Below are positions 20,185 through 28,732 of a DNA stretch of 64,000 nucleotides, piece after piece. The stretch spans positions 2,356,001-2,420,000 of the forward strand of contig NZ_CP137079.1 in assembly GCF_033170155.1 (NCBI RefSeq), in the 5' to 3' direction. The notes beneath the pieces were generated by a model. That model saw nothing but the letters and a program-made list of their open reading frames with translations, did not search any database and was not told where the DNA came from. Position 1 is the stretch's first letter. Every line of letters starts with the position of its first letter. Made by a program: the position numbers and the translations under genes. The DNA comes from Raineyella sp. W15-4. GTDB taxonomy: Bacteria > Actinomycetota > Actinomycetes > Propionibacteriales > Propionibacteriaceae.

Positions 20185-21467
20185 CCGAGGACGCGGACCG
20201 GACCCTGCTGGCGCGGCGGCAACGAGCCCTCGGACCCGCCTACCGGTTGTTCTACCGGCAGCCCCTGCACGTCGTGCGTGGCGAAGGGATGCACCTCTTC
20301 GACGCCGACGGCGAGGAATACCTCGACGCCTACAACAACGTTCCCTGCGTCGGGCACTCCCACCCGCGGGTGATCGAGGCGGTCGACGCGCAGATGCGCC
20401 GGGTCAACACCAACACCCGGTACCTGCAGGACGGCGTCGTCGACTACGCCGAACGCCTCCTGGCGACGCTGCCAGCGGCCATCGGTCGACTGATGCTCAC
20501 GTGCTCGGGATCGGAGGCGAACGATCTGGCCCTGCGAGTCGCCACCTCTGTCACCGGCCACCAGGGAATCATCGTCACCGCCAACGCCTACCACGGAGTC
20601 ACCCAGGCCGTCGCAGCCATCTCCCCGTCGCTGGGGGAAGGCGTGGGTCTCGGTGCCCATGTCCGGACGATCCCCACGCCGGATCTGTGGCGCAGCGGGC
20701 TGGCCACGGAGGCGTTCACCGAGGCCATGGTGCACCACGTGCGGGACGCAGCAGCGGACCTGATCCGCCACGGGCACGGTGTCGCCGCGTTGGTGGTCGA
20801 TGCGGTGTTCTCCTCGGACGGGGTGCACTCCGACCCCACCGGTTGGCTGACACCGGCGGCCGAGGTGGTGCGCAGCCTGGGCGGGCTGTACGTCGCGGAC
20901 GAGGTGCAGGCCGGGTTCGGTCGGCTCGGCGAGGGAATGTGGGGTTTCGACCGGCACGGGGTCGTCCCCGACATCGTCACGATGGGCAAGCCCATGGGCA
21001 ACGGTTTCCCGATCGCGGCGGCGGCCTTCCGGCCGGAGCTGCTGGAGGACTTCGGACGCCGCAGCCGCTACTTCAACACCTTCGGCGGCAACTCGGTGAG
21101 TGTCGCTGCCGCGGGAGCTGTCCTCGACGTCATCGAAGACGACGGTCTGATCACCCATGCCGCCGAGGTCGGAGCGGGGCTGCGCGCCGGCCTGGACGAG
21201 ATCGCGAACGCCTGCGGGCAGGTGGGAGGCGTACGGGGCACGGGGCTGTTCTATGGTCTGGATCTGGTCACCGACCCCGGATCGACCACGCCCGACCCAG
21301 GACTCGCGTCCGCCGTCGTCGACGGGCTACGGGAACGACACGTACTGATCGGCTCCTCCGGACCCGCCGGCAATGTCCTCAAGATCCGGCCCCCGCTGGT
21401 CTGCACCGCCGGCGATGCGACGCGACTGCTGGACGAACTCGCCGCGGTGCTGGGGCGAGCGCGATGA
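20181..21467 (+). CDS. Class-III PLP enzyme of the phospho-lyase (AGXT2L1/AGXT2L2) type
   Basis: The 428-residue protein has a class-III aminotransferase fold with the PLP-binding lysine K270 in VTMGKPMGNG. The segments YLDAYNNVPCVGHSHPRV, RVNTNTRYLQDGVVDYAERL and LTCSGSEANDLALR match the human AGXT2L1 and AGXT2L2 enzymes closely. Those are not aminotransferases; they eliminate phosphate and ammonia from O-phosphoethanolamine or 5-phosphohydroxylysine, leaving an aldehyde. The next gene, overlapping by four bases, encodes a kinase of the type that makes such phosphorylated amines, which strongly supports a lyase role. Ordinary transamination cannot be excluded by eye. It is co-transcribed with a polyamine-type importer. 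Substrate unknown. Confidence 0.8.
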   Translation: MTEDADRTLLARRQRALGPAYRLFYRQPLHVVRGEGMHLFDADGEEYLDAYNNVPCVGHSHPRVIEAVDAQMRRVNTNTRYLQDGVVDYAERLLATLPAAIGRLMLTCSGSEANDLALRVATSVTGHQGIIVTANAYHGVTQAVAAISPSLGEGVGLGAHVRTIPTPDLWRSGLATEAFTEAMVHHVRDAAADLIRHGHGVAALVVDAVFSSDGVHSDPTGWLTPAAEVVRSLGGLYVADEVQAGFGRLGEGMWGFDRHGVVPDIVTMGKPMGNGFPIAAAAFRPELLEDFGRRSRYFNTFGGNSVSVAAAGAVLDVIEDDGLITHAAEVGAGLRAGLDEIANACGQVGGVRGTGLFYGLDLVTDPGSTTPDPGLASAVVDGLRERHVLIGSSGPAGNVLKIRPPLVCTAGDATRLLDELAAVLGRAR

Positions 21468-22576
21468 CGACCGAGACCCCTTCCCTCCTCGACCGGGTCC
21501 TCGCCGCGTCGGCTGTCGGGACCCGGGAGCGGTCCGTCGACCCGGACCTGGTCGCAGCGATCGTACGCGACGAGTTCGGCCTGGCAGGGACCCTGCAGCG
21601 GATCGCGACGGAGAAGGACGACACCTTCGTGCTCGGCCGGGCCGGCGGCGCGGAGGGACGCCAGCTGGTGAAGGTCTCCTCCTCCTACGAGGATCCGCTG
21701 ACCGTGGACCTCCAGTCCGTCGCCCTGGACCATGCAGCAGCGCACGACCCGACGCTGCCCCTCCCCCGACTGCGACGTGCCCGGCACGGGGCCACCATGA
21801 TCGCGGTGGGCGGCGGATGCGGACCCCACCCGCGACTCCTCCGGGTGCTCAGTTACCTGGAGGGCGAACCGATCGGGCAACGGACGCCGACACCGGACCA
21901 GGCCCGACTGCTGGGCAGCAGCCTGGCCCGGCTGTCGCTGGCCCTGCGCGGGTTGGAGCATCGCGGTGCCGACCGGCTGCTCATCTGGGACCTGCAGAAT
22001 CTCGCGCAGCTACGTCCACTGCTGACCTACGTGGACCGGCCGGAGCTGCGAACCCTCGTCGAACGGGTCCTCGACATCTTCGACAGTGACGTCGCCCCGC
22101 TGCTGCCCAGCGCCGAGCACCAGGTGCTGCACGGTGACTTCAACCGGTTCAACGTCCTGGTCGACGGGGCGGCCCCGCAGTACGTCACCGGCATCATCGA
22201 CTTCGGCGACGTGACGCGTACGGCGGTCGCACTGGATCTCGCCGTGGCCGCTGGGTCCTTCCTGACCGCGCAGGAAGACCCGTGGCGGGACGTGCTCGCA
22301 CTGGTCGACGGTTACCTGGAGGTCCGACCCCTCACCGAGGCTGATCTCGACATCGTCGCCGGCGCGGCACCGGCACGGGTGGCTCTGCGGGTCCTCGTGA
22401 CGGCATACCAGCGCGCCACGGACCCGGAGCGGGCCGCGTACCTGCGCTCGCACGGCCATGACGATCTCGCTCGACTGCGTGCGCTCGCACGCATCGAGCC
22501 GAACGGGATCCGGCACCGTCTCCAGCGCCTGATGGAACGTCACCGGACCGTCCTGCGGCGGAACGAGCCGCAATGA
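21464..22576 (+). CDS. APH-fold small-molecule kinase (hydroxylysine-kinase-like)
   Basis: The 370-residue protein carries the aminoglycoside-phosphotransferase/choline-kinase fold: catalytic loop HGDFNRFNVLV with H223 and D225, and metal-binding IIDFGD with D246. HGDFNxxN followed by GIIDFGD is the pattern of the hydroxylysine kinase (HYKK/AGPHD1) group rather than of antibiotic-resistance kinases. Coupled by an ATGA overlap to a phospho-lyase-type PLP enzyme, it probably phosphorylates the hydroxyl of an imported hydroxy-amine so that the lyase can remove phosphate and ammonia. The gene ends the transport-catabolism operon; the ROK regulator is convergent 35 bases away. The phosphate donor and acceptor are not known. 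Confidence 0.8.
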   Translation: MTTETPSLLDRVLAASAVGTRERSVDPDLVAAIVRDEFGLAGTLQRIATEKDDTFVLGRAGGAEGRQLVKVSSSYEDPLTVDLQSVALDHAAAHDPTLPLPRLRRARHGATMIAVGGGCGPHPRLLRVLSYLEGEPIGQRTPTPDQARLLGSSLARLSLALRGLEHRGADRLLIWDLQNLAQLRPLLTYVDRPELRTLVERVLDIFDSDVAPLLPSAEHQVLHGDFNRFNVLVDGAAPQYVTGIIDFGDVTRTAVALDLAVAAGSFLTAQEDPWRDVLALVDGYLEVRPLTEADLDIVAGAAPARVALRVLVTAYQRATDPERAAYLRSHGHDDLARLRALARIEPNGIRHRLQRLMERHRTVLRRNEPQ

Positions 22577-22611
22577 CAGCGGACGTGGCCCCCAGGCTGG
22601 CGCCCGCGAGG

Positions 22612-23877
22612 TCAGCGGTCCGTATCCGGGCCGGGGAGATCCGGAACCTCCGGGGCATTCGGCTTCGACAGCACCCGAACCTGACCGCCCGGCGCCCCGA
22701 CCACTGCGTCGAGCAATGACCTCTTTGCCGCATCCAGAGCGAGCAGAGCGGCTCCGTTGGCCGAGGAGAACAGACTCGAGTCGCGGCTCAACCGCAGCTC
22801 CGGCACCACCGGGAGGACCCCGTCGAGCCGGGTACGGACGTCGTCGAGGACCTGATGGACCAGCGGCAGGACCCTACCGTCATAGATGACCACATCGGGA
22901 TCGACGCTGCCTGCCACCGCGGCGGTGACCAGCGTCAGCCCGGCGATGAAGCGCTCACGGATCCGGTCGATCCGCTCGCTGCTGCTGTCCCCCGAGATGA
23001 GTTCGTTCCAGCCGGTCATCGCCAGCCCGATCCGATCCAGTTCCCGGGCGATCGCCGGCATGGTGAGCGCGGTGCTGACCGGTTCCCCGGAGCCACCGAA
23101 CGGCAGTCCCCCGATCATCCCGGCGGCCTGGCGCTCACCGCGCATGATCACCCCACCCAGCGCGATCGCTGCGGTCACCCGCTGGGAGACCGAGATCAGG
23201 ACCGCACAGTAGGGCCGCGGCTCGGGCATGGCATCCAGCTCGGCGACCAGCGCCGCCACCGACTCGTTCTCGAAAGTCACCGGGAACCCGAACCGCCGGG
23301 CCAGTTCGTCGGCGACCATGATCGGCTCCGGCTGGGGCCGGGCCCCGTCACGGACGTCGAACAGACCCGCCCGGCGCTCCGTCACCCGGCTGGGGAAGGA
23401 GAGGACGAGATGGCGGACCGGCAGATCCATCAGCCCGCTGCCGAGCATCTGAGGAACGACACTGCCGATCCACCGGACCTGGGCCTCCGCCTCGCCGGAT
23501 TCCGGGGTCTCGCCCTCCCACGTCGTCAGGATCCGCCCGGCCATGTCCCGGCACACTGCGCGCGTCATCGCGGGGCCGAAATCGACGCCGATGACACAGC
23601 CGAGGGCGCGGGCGGGTAGCAGCCCCTGCGACCGACGCCCCGCGCCACGCCGCGCGACGACCGGGCCCTCCTCGAGCAAACCCTCGGCGAGCAGGTCCTT
23701 CACGGCACGAGAAACCGAGGGGATGCTCACCCCGGTGCGCATCGCGATCTCCCCGCGGGTCGCCGGTGGGGAGGTGAAGGCGGCCTTGACGACCAACGAT
23801 CTCACGGTGTCACGAGTGGGCGCCCTGTCATCGGTGACGGTCGACGTCACCGCATCCTCGCGCACTCCCGAACTCAC
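22612..23877 (-). CDS. ROK-family transcriptional repressor
   Basis: The 421-residue protein has an N-terminal winged helix (about residues 25-75, TRGEIAMRTGVSIPSVSRAV) and a sugar-kinase-like ROK domain starting at CVIGVDFGPAMTRAV. The usual zinc cluster CxCGxxGC after the GGxxxxG segment is missing; the sequence there reads GMIGGLPFGGSGEPV. The ligand pocket may therefore have diverged from sugars, in keeping with neighbours that handle amines. GTG 23877 has GGGAGGG eight bases upstream. It lies between the two catabolic operons, and both have a similar palindrome upstream, so it is the likely repressor of both. Confidence 0.88.
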   Translation of the reverse strand: MSSGVREDAVTSTVTDDRAPTRDTVRSLVVKAAFTSPPATRGEIAMRTGVSIPSVSRAVKDLLAEGLLEEGPVVARRGAGRRSQGLLPARALGCVIGVDFGPAMTRAVCRDMAGRILTTWEGETPESGEAEAQVRWIGSVVPQMLGSGLMDLPVRHLVLSFPSRVTERRAGLFDVRDGARPQPEPIMVADELARRFGFPVTFENESVAALVAELDAMPEPRPYCAVLISVSQRVTAAIALGGVIMRGERQAAGMIGGLPFGGSGEPVSTALTMPAIARELDRIGLAMTGWNELISGDSSSERIDRIRERFIAGLTLVTAAVAGSVDPDVVIYDGRVLPLVHQVLDDVRTRLDGVLPVVPELRLSRDSSLFSSANGAALLALDAAKRSLLDAVVGAPGGQVRVLSKPNAPEVPDLPGPDTDR

Positions 23878-24296
23878 TGGAGCAGCCCTCCCCTCTGTCC
23901 TCGATCACGCTGTCCTTGATCACGGCGCCCTCAGGGGCCTCCCGGCGCGTACGACGCGACGAGGGACAGCGTCCTCAAGAAACTCTGATCGCGCAAGAAT
24001 CACCGGTCCTCGCCATGGTAGCGACCTCCCAAGGCCTCGACCGGCTGTCCGCCGCCCAGTCGCTCTCCGATATGGCAAGCATCAGACAGATCCAGCAGGG
24101 TGTGGCGGAGGCAGCGGGAAGTCGGCCGATCGCCGCGAACCTCATTGAACGCGCTCCAGGCAACGGCGCGGTGAGAGTCATGCAACGTCCCCGCAACAGA
24201 TTCTTTGCGTAATGAAAATAATTGCGTCAGAGGATGGTCCTGTTCGTACGACGTCCGTCCCCGGACGTCGCAGACCCCGTGATCGAGGAGATGCCG
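23878..24296 (+). other. Intergenic control region between ROK gene and second catabolic operon
   Basis: About 420 bp without a gene I can support. Short frames exist on both strands, but none shows a recognisable protein. It holds repeated GATCACG words (about 23901-23926), the ROK-type palindrome at 24201-24221 and the GAGGAG ribosome binding site for the aminotransferase. Confidence 0.5.
24201..24221. promoter_or_regulatory. Probable ROK-repressor operator, copy 2
   Basis: A 21-bp dyad with seven of ten symmetric pairs, right half TGAAAATAA. Aligned with the site at 16001 it agrees at 14 of 21 positions and also in the TTGC that follows. It lies 75 bases before the aminotransferase start. 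Confidence 0.6.
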
Positions 24297-25655
24297 ATGT
24301 CGACCTTTGACGAGAACAAGCGTTATCTGAGCCCCGCCCTGGCACGCAGTACCGACATTGTGGCCGCGAGCGGATCGGGCTCCTACCTCACCGGGACCGA
24401 TGGCACGCGCTACATCGACTGGATCCAGGGGATCGCCGTGAACAGCCTCGGACACTGCCACCCCCGGGTGGTGGCAGCCGTGCAGCGCCAGACGGAGACA
24501 CTGATGACGGCGGCGTTCAACGCGGTGGGCTACGAGGCGACCGGTGAACTCGCCCGACGGATCGCCGAACTCGCACCCGGCGAGCTCGGCTGCACCTTCT
24601 TCTCCAACGGCGGCGCGGAGGCCACCGACGGGGCACTCAAACTGGCCCGTGTCGCCACCAACCGGCCGGCGATCATCGCCTTCCGCGGGTCGTTCCACGG
24701 ACGGACCTTCGGAGCGACGACGGTGACGGGGTCGAACGCCGCGTACCGCAAGTGGGTGGAGCCGCTGGTCGGCGGGGTGTACTTCACGCCCTATCCCTCC
24801 CCCGAGCAGTGCCCGGAAGGTCTCGACACCGAGGAACGGGGCCACTACGCCCTCACCGAGCTGCAGCGGCTGCTCGACTACATCGTGGCGCCGGAAACGG
24901 TTGCCGCGATTCTGATGGAGCCCGTGCAGGGCGAGGGCGGCTACCACGTACCGCCGACCAGCTTCGTGAAGGAACTGCGGAGAATCTGTGACCAGCACGG
25001 CATCCTGCTCATCTTCGACGAGATCCAGGCAGGGTACGGCCGGACCGGGAAGATGTTCGCCTCGGAGCACTTCGACGTGGTTCCCGACATCGTGACCCTC
25101 GGCAAGGCGATCGCCGGAGGCGTGCCGATGAGCGCCATCGTGTCGACGCCGGAGATCATGGCACGGTGGGCCACCGGCACACACGGAACCACCTTCGGTG
25201 GGAACCCGATCGCCGCCGTGGCGGCGCTGGCCGTGCTCGACGAGTATGCCGAGAGCGCCGTCCTGGAGAATTGTCGGGAACAGGGCAGCTACCTGCGCGC
25301 CGGTCTGGAACGCATCGCCGACCGGGTCAACATCGTCAGCGACGTCCGCGGCCTGGGACTGATGCTCGCCATCGAGCTCAATCACCTGGACGGCCGGCCC
25401 GGCGGCGATCTCGTCGCCACGCTCCAGGAGCGGTGCCGCCGAGCGGGACTGCTGCTGCTCAACTGCGGCGTACGCCACAACGGCATCCGCTTCGCCCCAC
25501 CGCTCAATGTCACCCGCGATGTCCTCGACGACGGCCTGGCCATCCTCGAGGAGGCGCTGGTCGCCCTCGACACCGCCGAACTCGGGTCGATCCCCGATCA
25601 CCCCACCGGCCCGGCGGAACCGGAGGCCCTCGCGTCCGAGCAGGTACACGGGTGA
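24297..25655 (+). CDS. Class-III aminotransferase, 4-aminobutyrate-transaminase-like
   Basis: The 452-residue protein has the class-III fold with PLP lysine K270 in [13 protein letters not shown], the cofactor phosphate-binding [18 protein letters not shown] and the aspartate in [13 protein letters not shown]. It lacks the NNV..VGH and NTNTRY signatures of the phospho-lyase encoded upstream and looks like GabT-type omega-amino acid transaminases. ATG 24297 has GAGGAG six bases upstream; ATG 24291 is the alternative. The stop overlaps the start of the dehydrogenase gene (GTGA). A ROK-type operator precedes it, so it is probably co-induced with the importer operon and acts on a downstream intermediate. 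Substrate is inferred only. Confidence 0.85.
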   Translation: MSTFDENKRYLSPALARSTDIVAASGSGSYLTGTDGTRYIDWIQGIAVNSLGHCHPRVVAAVQRQTETLMTAAFNAVGYEATGELARRIAELAPGELGCTFFSNGGAEATDGALKLARVATNRPAIIAFRGSFHGRTFGATTVTGSNAAYRKWVEPLVGGVYFTPYPSPEQCPEGLDTEERGHYALTELQRLLDYIVAPETVAAILMEPVQGEGGYHVPPTSFVKELRRICDQHGILLIFDEIQAGYGRTGKMFASEHFDVVPDIVTLGKAIAGGVPMSAIVSTPEIMARWATGTHGTTFGGNPIAAVAALAVLDEYAESAVLENCREQGSYLRAGLERIADRVNIVSDVRGLGLMLAIELNHLDGRPGGDLVATLQERCRRAGLLLLNCGVRHNGIRFAPPLNVTRDVLDDGLAILEEALVALDTAELGSIPDHPTGPAEPEALASEQVHG

Positions 25656-26701
25656 GGGCGGCAGTCTTTCACGGACCACACGACATCCGCGCCGAGCAGG
25701 TCGAGGACCCCCACCCGATCGAGCCGACCGACGCGATCGTCCGGGTGGTCGCCGCGGGGGTGTGCGGATCCGACCTGTGGACCTACCGGGGGCAGTCGTC
25801 GGCGACGCCCGGCGCACGGATCGGTCACGAGTTCGTCGGCGTGGTCGAGGAGGTCGGCACGCAGGTGCGAACGTTGCGGCCCGGAGCCTGGGTGATCGCG
25901 CCCTTCCGCTTCAGCGACGGCACCTGTGCGTACTGCCGGATGGGCATGGAGAGCTCGTGCCTGCACGGCGGCTTCTGGAGTCGCGAGGAGGTGACCGGCG
26001 GCCAGGGGGAGTACGTCCGGGTGCCGTACGCCGAAGGGACCCTCGTCGAGGCGCTGCCACGGGGCGAAGCGCCGGACACCCGACTCGTCCCGAGCTTGCT
26101 GGCCCTCTGCGACGTGATGGGCACCGGATACCACGCGGCGCGCCGGGCCGGGGTCGAGCCGGGCTCGCGAGTAGTGGTCGTCGGTGACGGCGCCGTCGGA
26201 CAGTGCGCGGTGCTGTCCGCGTCGCTGCTGGGCGCGGAGCTCGTCATGGTCGTCGGGAGTCGGCACGAGCAGCGCCGCGAGCTGGTCGGACGGATGGGCG
26301 CGACGCACGCCGTGCCGGTCCGCGGCGACGAGGCAGTGGAGGCGGTCTGTGAGCAGACCGCCGGCCTCGGCGCGGACATCGTGCTGGAATGCGTAGGGAC
26401 GCCCGACGCATTCGCCTCGGCGGTGGCGCTGACACGCGACGGTGGAACGATCGGCTACGTCGGTCTGCCGCACGGGGTGGAGCTGACCCTGGCTACTCTG
26501 TTCCCACGCAACATCGCCGTCACCGGGGGCGTCGCCCCGGTCCGTCACTACCTTCCCGGCCTGTTGCCGAAGGTCCTCGACGGAACGGTCGACCCGGGGG
26601 CGGTCTTCACCGATCGGCTCCCGCTCACCGACATCACCACCGCCTACGACCTGTTGGATCGACGCGCCACCGTCAAGCCACTGATCGACATGGCGGCGTA
26701 A
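25652..26701 (+). CDS. Zinc-dependent medium-chain dehydrogenase
   Basis: The 349-residue protein is a medium-chain alcohol dehydrogenase: catalytic zinc ligands in GVCGSD and GHEFVG, structural-zinc cysteines in GTCAYCRMGMESSC (shorter than the usual four-cysteine lobe), and a Rossmann NAD(P) site VVGDGAVGQCAV. It is translationally coupled to the aminotransferase and probably interconverts an alcohol and aldehyde in the same pathway. Cofactor preference and substrate are not visible. A 16-bp tandem duplication covers its stop codon. Confidence 0.88.
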   Translation: MRAAVFHGPHDIRAEQVEDPHPIEPTDAIVRVVAAGVCGSDLWTYRGQSSATPGARIGHEFVGVVEEVGTQVRTLRPGAWVIAPFRFSDGTCAYCRMGMESSCLHGGFWSREEVTGGQGEYVRVPYAEGTLVEALPRGEAPDTRLVPSLLALCDVMGTGYHAARRAGVEPGSRVVVVGDGAVGQCAVLSASLLGAELVMVVGSRHEQRRELVGRMGATHAVPVRGDEAVEAVCEQTAGLGADIVLECVGTPDAFASAVALTRDGGTIGYVGLPHGVELTLATLFPRNIAVTGGVAPVRHYLPGLLPKVLDGTVDPGAVFTDRLPLTDITTAYDLLDRRATVKPLIDMAA

Positions 26702-26717
26702 CGACATGGCGGCGTAA
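26686..26717 (+). repeat. 16-bp perfect tandem duplication over the dehydrogenase stop
   Basis: CGACATGGCGGCGTAA occurs twice head to tail (26686-26701 and 26702-26717), so the last codons and stop are repeated in the 3' untranslated region. Probably a replication-slippage duplication. Confidence 0.9.
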
Positions 26718-26738
26718 CAGCACGCTGACCGGGTGGCG

Positions 26739-26744
26739 TAGCCT
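26739..26744 (+). promoter_or_regulatory. Leaderless -10 box (fructosamine-kinase-like gene)
   Basis: TAGCCT seven bases before GTG 26752. Confidence 0.5.
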
Positions 26745-26751
26745 CGCCGAG

Positions 26752-27435
26752 GTGCCGACAGTGATCGAGGACTGGCCTGACGGCCCCGCCGTGGTGAAGC
26801 GGGCCGGCACCTCGGCCGCGGTAAACACCTGCGGCGAGGCCGCCGGCCTGCGCTGGTTGGCCGACGCCGAGGCGGCTGGCGGGGCGCGCATCCCGCGGGT
26901 CTACGCGGTCGACGAGCGACGGCTGGTGATCGAGCGGATCGCCACCGGCACACCGACCCGGGACTCTGCGCGTCGTTTCGGAGCGGCGCTGGCCCGCACT
27001 CATGCGGCCGGGGCCGAGTGGTTCGGCGCTCCCCCGCCCGGGTGGTCCGGACCGCTGGTGGTGGGGCGCAGCCGTACGCCCCTGGTGGCCCGCAACGAGG
27101 CGCCCGCGCGGTGGGGCGAGTTCTTCGCCCGCTACCGCCTCCGCAGTTATCTGCGGGTGCTGGTCGACCGTGGAGACTTCACCCGCACCGAGGCGGCGGT
27201 GCTCGAGCGGGTGGCCCACGGCGGGCATGCCGAGACCGACCTGGCCCTGCTCGCCCTGTTCGGACTCCCCCACCTCGACGATGTGCTCGCCGGCTACAAC
27301 GCCGCCTCTCCCCTGGCGGACGGCTGGCGGCAGCGCGTCGGGCTCCACCAGTTGACGCCCCTGCTGCTGCACTGCGTCCTCTTCGGCGGTGGCTACCTCG
27401 GCGAGACCCTCACGATGGCCCGTACGTACGCCTGA
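26752..27435 (+). CDS. Fructosamine-kinase-family protein lacking the catalytic loop
   Basis: The 227-residue product aligns with bacterial fructosamine kinases at both ends: PAVVKRAG (ATP-binding lysine), EAAGLRWLADA, GAEWFGAPPPGW and, C-terminally, AHGGHAETDLALLALFGLP and LLHCVLFGGGYLGETL. Family members are about 250-290 residues and carry HGDLWxGN plus IDP before AHGGHAETD. Here the frame runs straight from VLERV to AHGGHAETD (junction near 27211-27216), so roughly 40 residues holding the catalytic aspartate and metal ligands are absent without a frameshift. It should not work as a kinase. It may be a young in-frame pseudogene or a retained non-catalytic protein. GTG 26752 fits a leaderless promoter. 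Confidence 0.72.
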   Translation: MPTVIEDWPDGPAVVKRAGTSAAVNTCGEAAGLRWLADAEAAGGARIPRVYAVDERRLVIERIATGTPTRDSARRFGAALARTHAAGAEWFGAPPPGWSGPLVVGRSRTPLVARNEAPARWGEFFARYRLRSYLRVLVDRGDFTRTEAAVLERVAHGGHAETDLALLALFGLPHLDDVLAGYNAASPLADGWRQRVGLHQLTPLLLHCVLFGGGYLGETLTMARTYA

Positions 27436-27523
27436 GGGCAGGAGGGCGGTCAGCGACGCACCGGTGGCCCGCACCACGCGAGCACCGCCAGGTCAGGCCG
27501 CGATCACGACGGGCCGCGACCGG

Positions 27524-28573
27524 TCAGCGCCGGTTCAGCTCGTCGACCAGGGCGATGTACTGCCGGGGTGCCTCGTCGTGGAACCCGTGACCGGTCTCCA
27601 CCTTGACGAAGCGCCCGTGGGGCAGCAGGTCCCGCGCCCGGGCGGCCTCCTCGTCGCCCATCGCCGCCATCAGGATGCCCTGCTCGTCGTACCGCACCGC
27701 GGTGTGGACCAGGGTGCTGGGCACGCTGATGCGGCTCAGGGTGTCGGCCTGGTCCCAGCCCTCGTCCCAGCTGCCGGTGTAGAACGCGTCACCGAAGCGC
27801 GGGTCGTAGCCGGCAGAGGCGCGGAAGGTCTCGTTCATCACCGGGGGCAGGGACCACCAGCGGATGCCCTCTCCCGGGTGGGCAGCATGGTAGCGGCGGC
27901 CCTGTCGCTTGAAGTTCTCCGCCGAATCGCCGAAGAATCCCCAGATCCGGGAGTGCTCGAGCGAGTACCCGACCCAGTCGGTCTCGCCGGCGGCGAGGAA
28001 GGTGTGGGTCATCGTCGCCAGGTCCACGTAGTTCCACGTCGTCCGGGCCCGCGGCATCGTGGTGGTGAAGAACGGCGGGTCCTCCAGGAGCACGGCACGT
28101 ACGGTGTCCTGGGCGTTGGCCCCGAGCCATGCCGCCAGATGTCCGCCCGAGGAATGACCCGCGACGATCGCCGGCTCGCGGACGACCTCGGTGAGGAAGG
28201 TGTGCAGGTCGCGGCCCAGCGCGGCGGCAGAGTACTTCTCCGGGACGCGGGCCGACGACCCGTGTCCGTAGCAGTCGACCGCGAAGACGTGGTAGCGCCG
28301 GGACAGCTCGGGCAACACCCTCCGGTAGTTCTTCCAGTCGACCTCCTGGCCGTGGATGAGGAGCAGCGCCGGCCCGTTGTCGGGCCCCTCGGCGTAGTGG
28401 ATGACCGAGCCGTCGACGGTGGTCTGCTTCTCGGTGTAGCCGGCTCCGGCGACAGCAGCCATCCCCCGCTCGAGGTAGGTGGCGTTGCGGTAACACCAGC
28501 CTCCGGCGCCGATCGCACCGGCCGCCAGGCCGCCGCCCACCACGAGGCCGATGATCGTGAGCACCCTGCGCAT
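27524..28573 (-). CDS. Alpha/beta-hydrolase with N-terminal signal or anchor
   Basis: The 349-residue protein starts MRRVLTIIGLVVGGG, a basic then hydrophobic segment that could be a signal peptide or membrane anchor, so the enzyme probably acts outside the cytoplasm. The hydrolase domain has HGQEVDWKNY after the oxyanion histidine, nucleophile GHSSGG near residue 140 and a C-terminal histidine in ETGHGFHDE. GGGAAGG lies upstream of the ATG. Substrate unknown. Confidence 0.85.
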   Translation of the reverse strand: MRRVLTIIGLVVGGGLAAGAIGAGGWCYRNATYLERGMAAVAGAGYTEKQTTVDGSVIHYAEGPDNGPALLLIHGQEVDWKNYRRVLPELSRRYHVFAVDCYGHGSSARVPEKYSAAALGRDLHTFLTEVVREPAIVAGHSSGGHLAAWLGANAQDTVRAVLLEDPPFFTTTMPRARTTWNYVDLATMTHTFLAAGETDWVGYSLEHSRIWGFFGDSAENFKRQGRRYHAAHPGEGIRWWSLPPVMNETFRASAGYDPRFGDAFYTGSWDEGWDQADTLSRISVPSTLVHTAVRYDEQGILMAAMGDEEAARARDLLPHGRFVKVETGHGFHDEAPRQYIALVDELNRR

Positions 28574-28732
28574 GCGTCTGCCTTCCCGATGACTCCAGCT
28601 GCTGCCGTGCCGACGCCACGGTACCGCCGGGCGGTGGCATGTCCGGGAAAGGTGAGCTGCGGCTTCGGCCAGGTCCTGGCCGGTTCGTCGGAGGTTGGCC
28701 GGTCGGCCGGCGTGAGTTCGACCGAGGTGAGC

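Noticed and set aside
21464-22576. Aminoglycoside-resistance kinase
   Set aside because: The fold is shared, but the HGDFNxxN/GIIDFGD pattern and coupling to a phospho-lyase-type enzyme and importer fit a catabolic kinase better.
24000-24212. Small plus- or minus-strand gene before the second catabolic operon
   Set aside because: Frames of 70-100 codons exist on both strands, but neither has a ribosome binding site, a family motif or a plausible composition.
24000-25817. 605-codon minus-strand frame opposite the second aminotransferase
   Set aside because: Shadow frame; the plus-strand protein carries clear class-III aminotransferase motifs.
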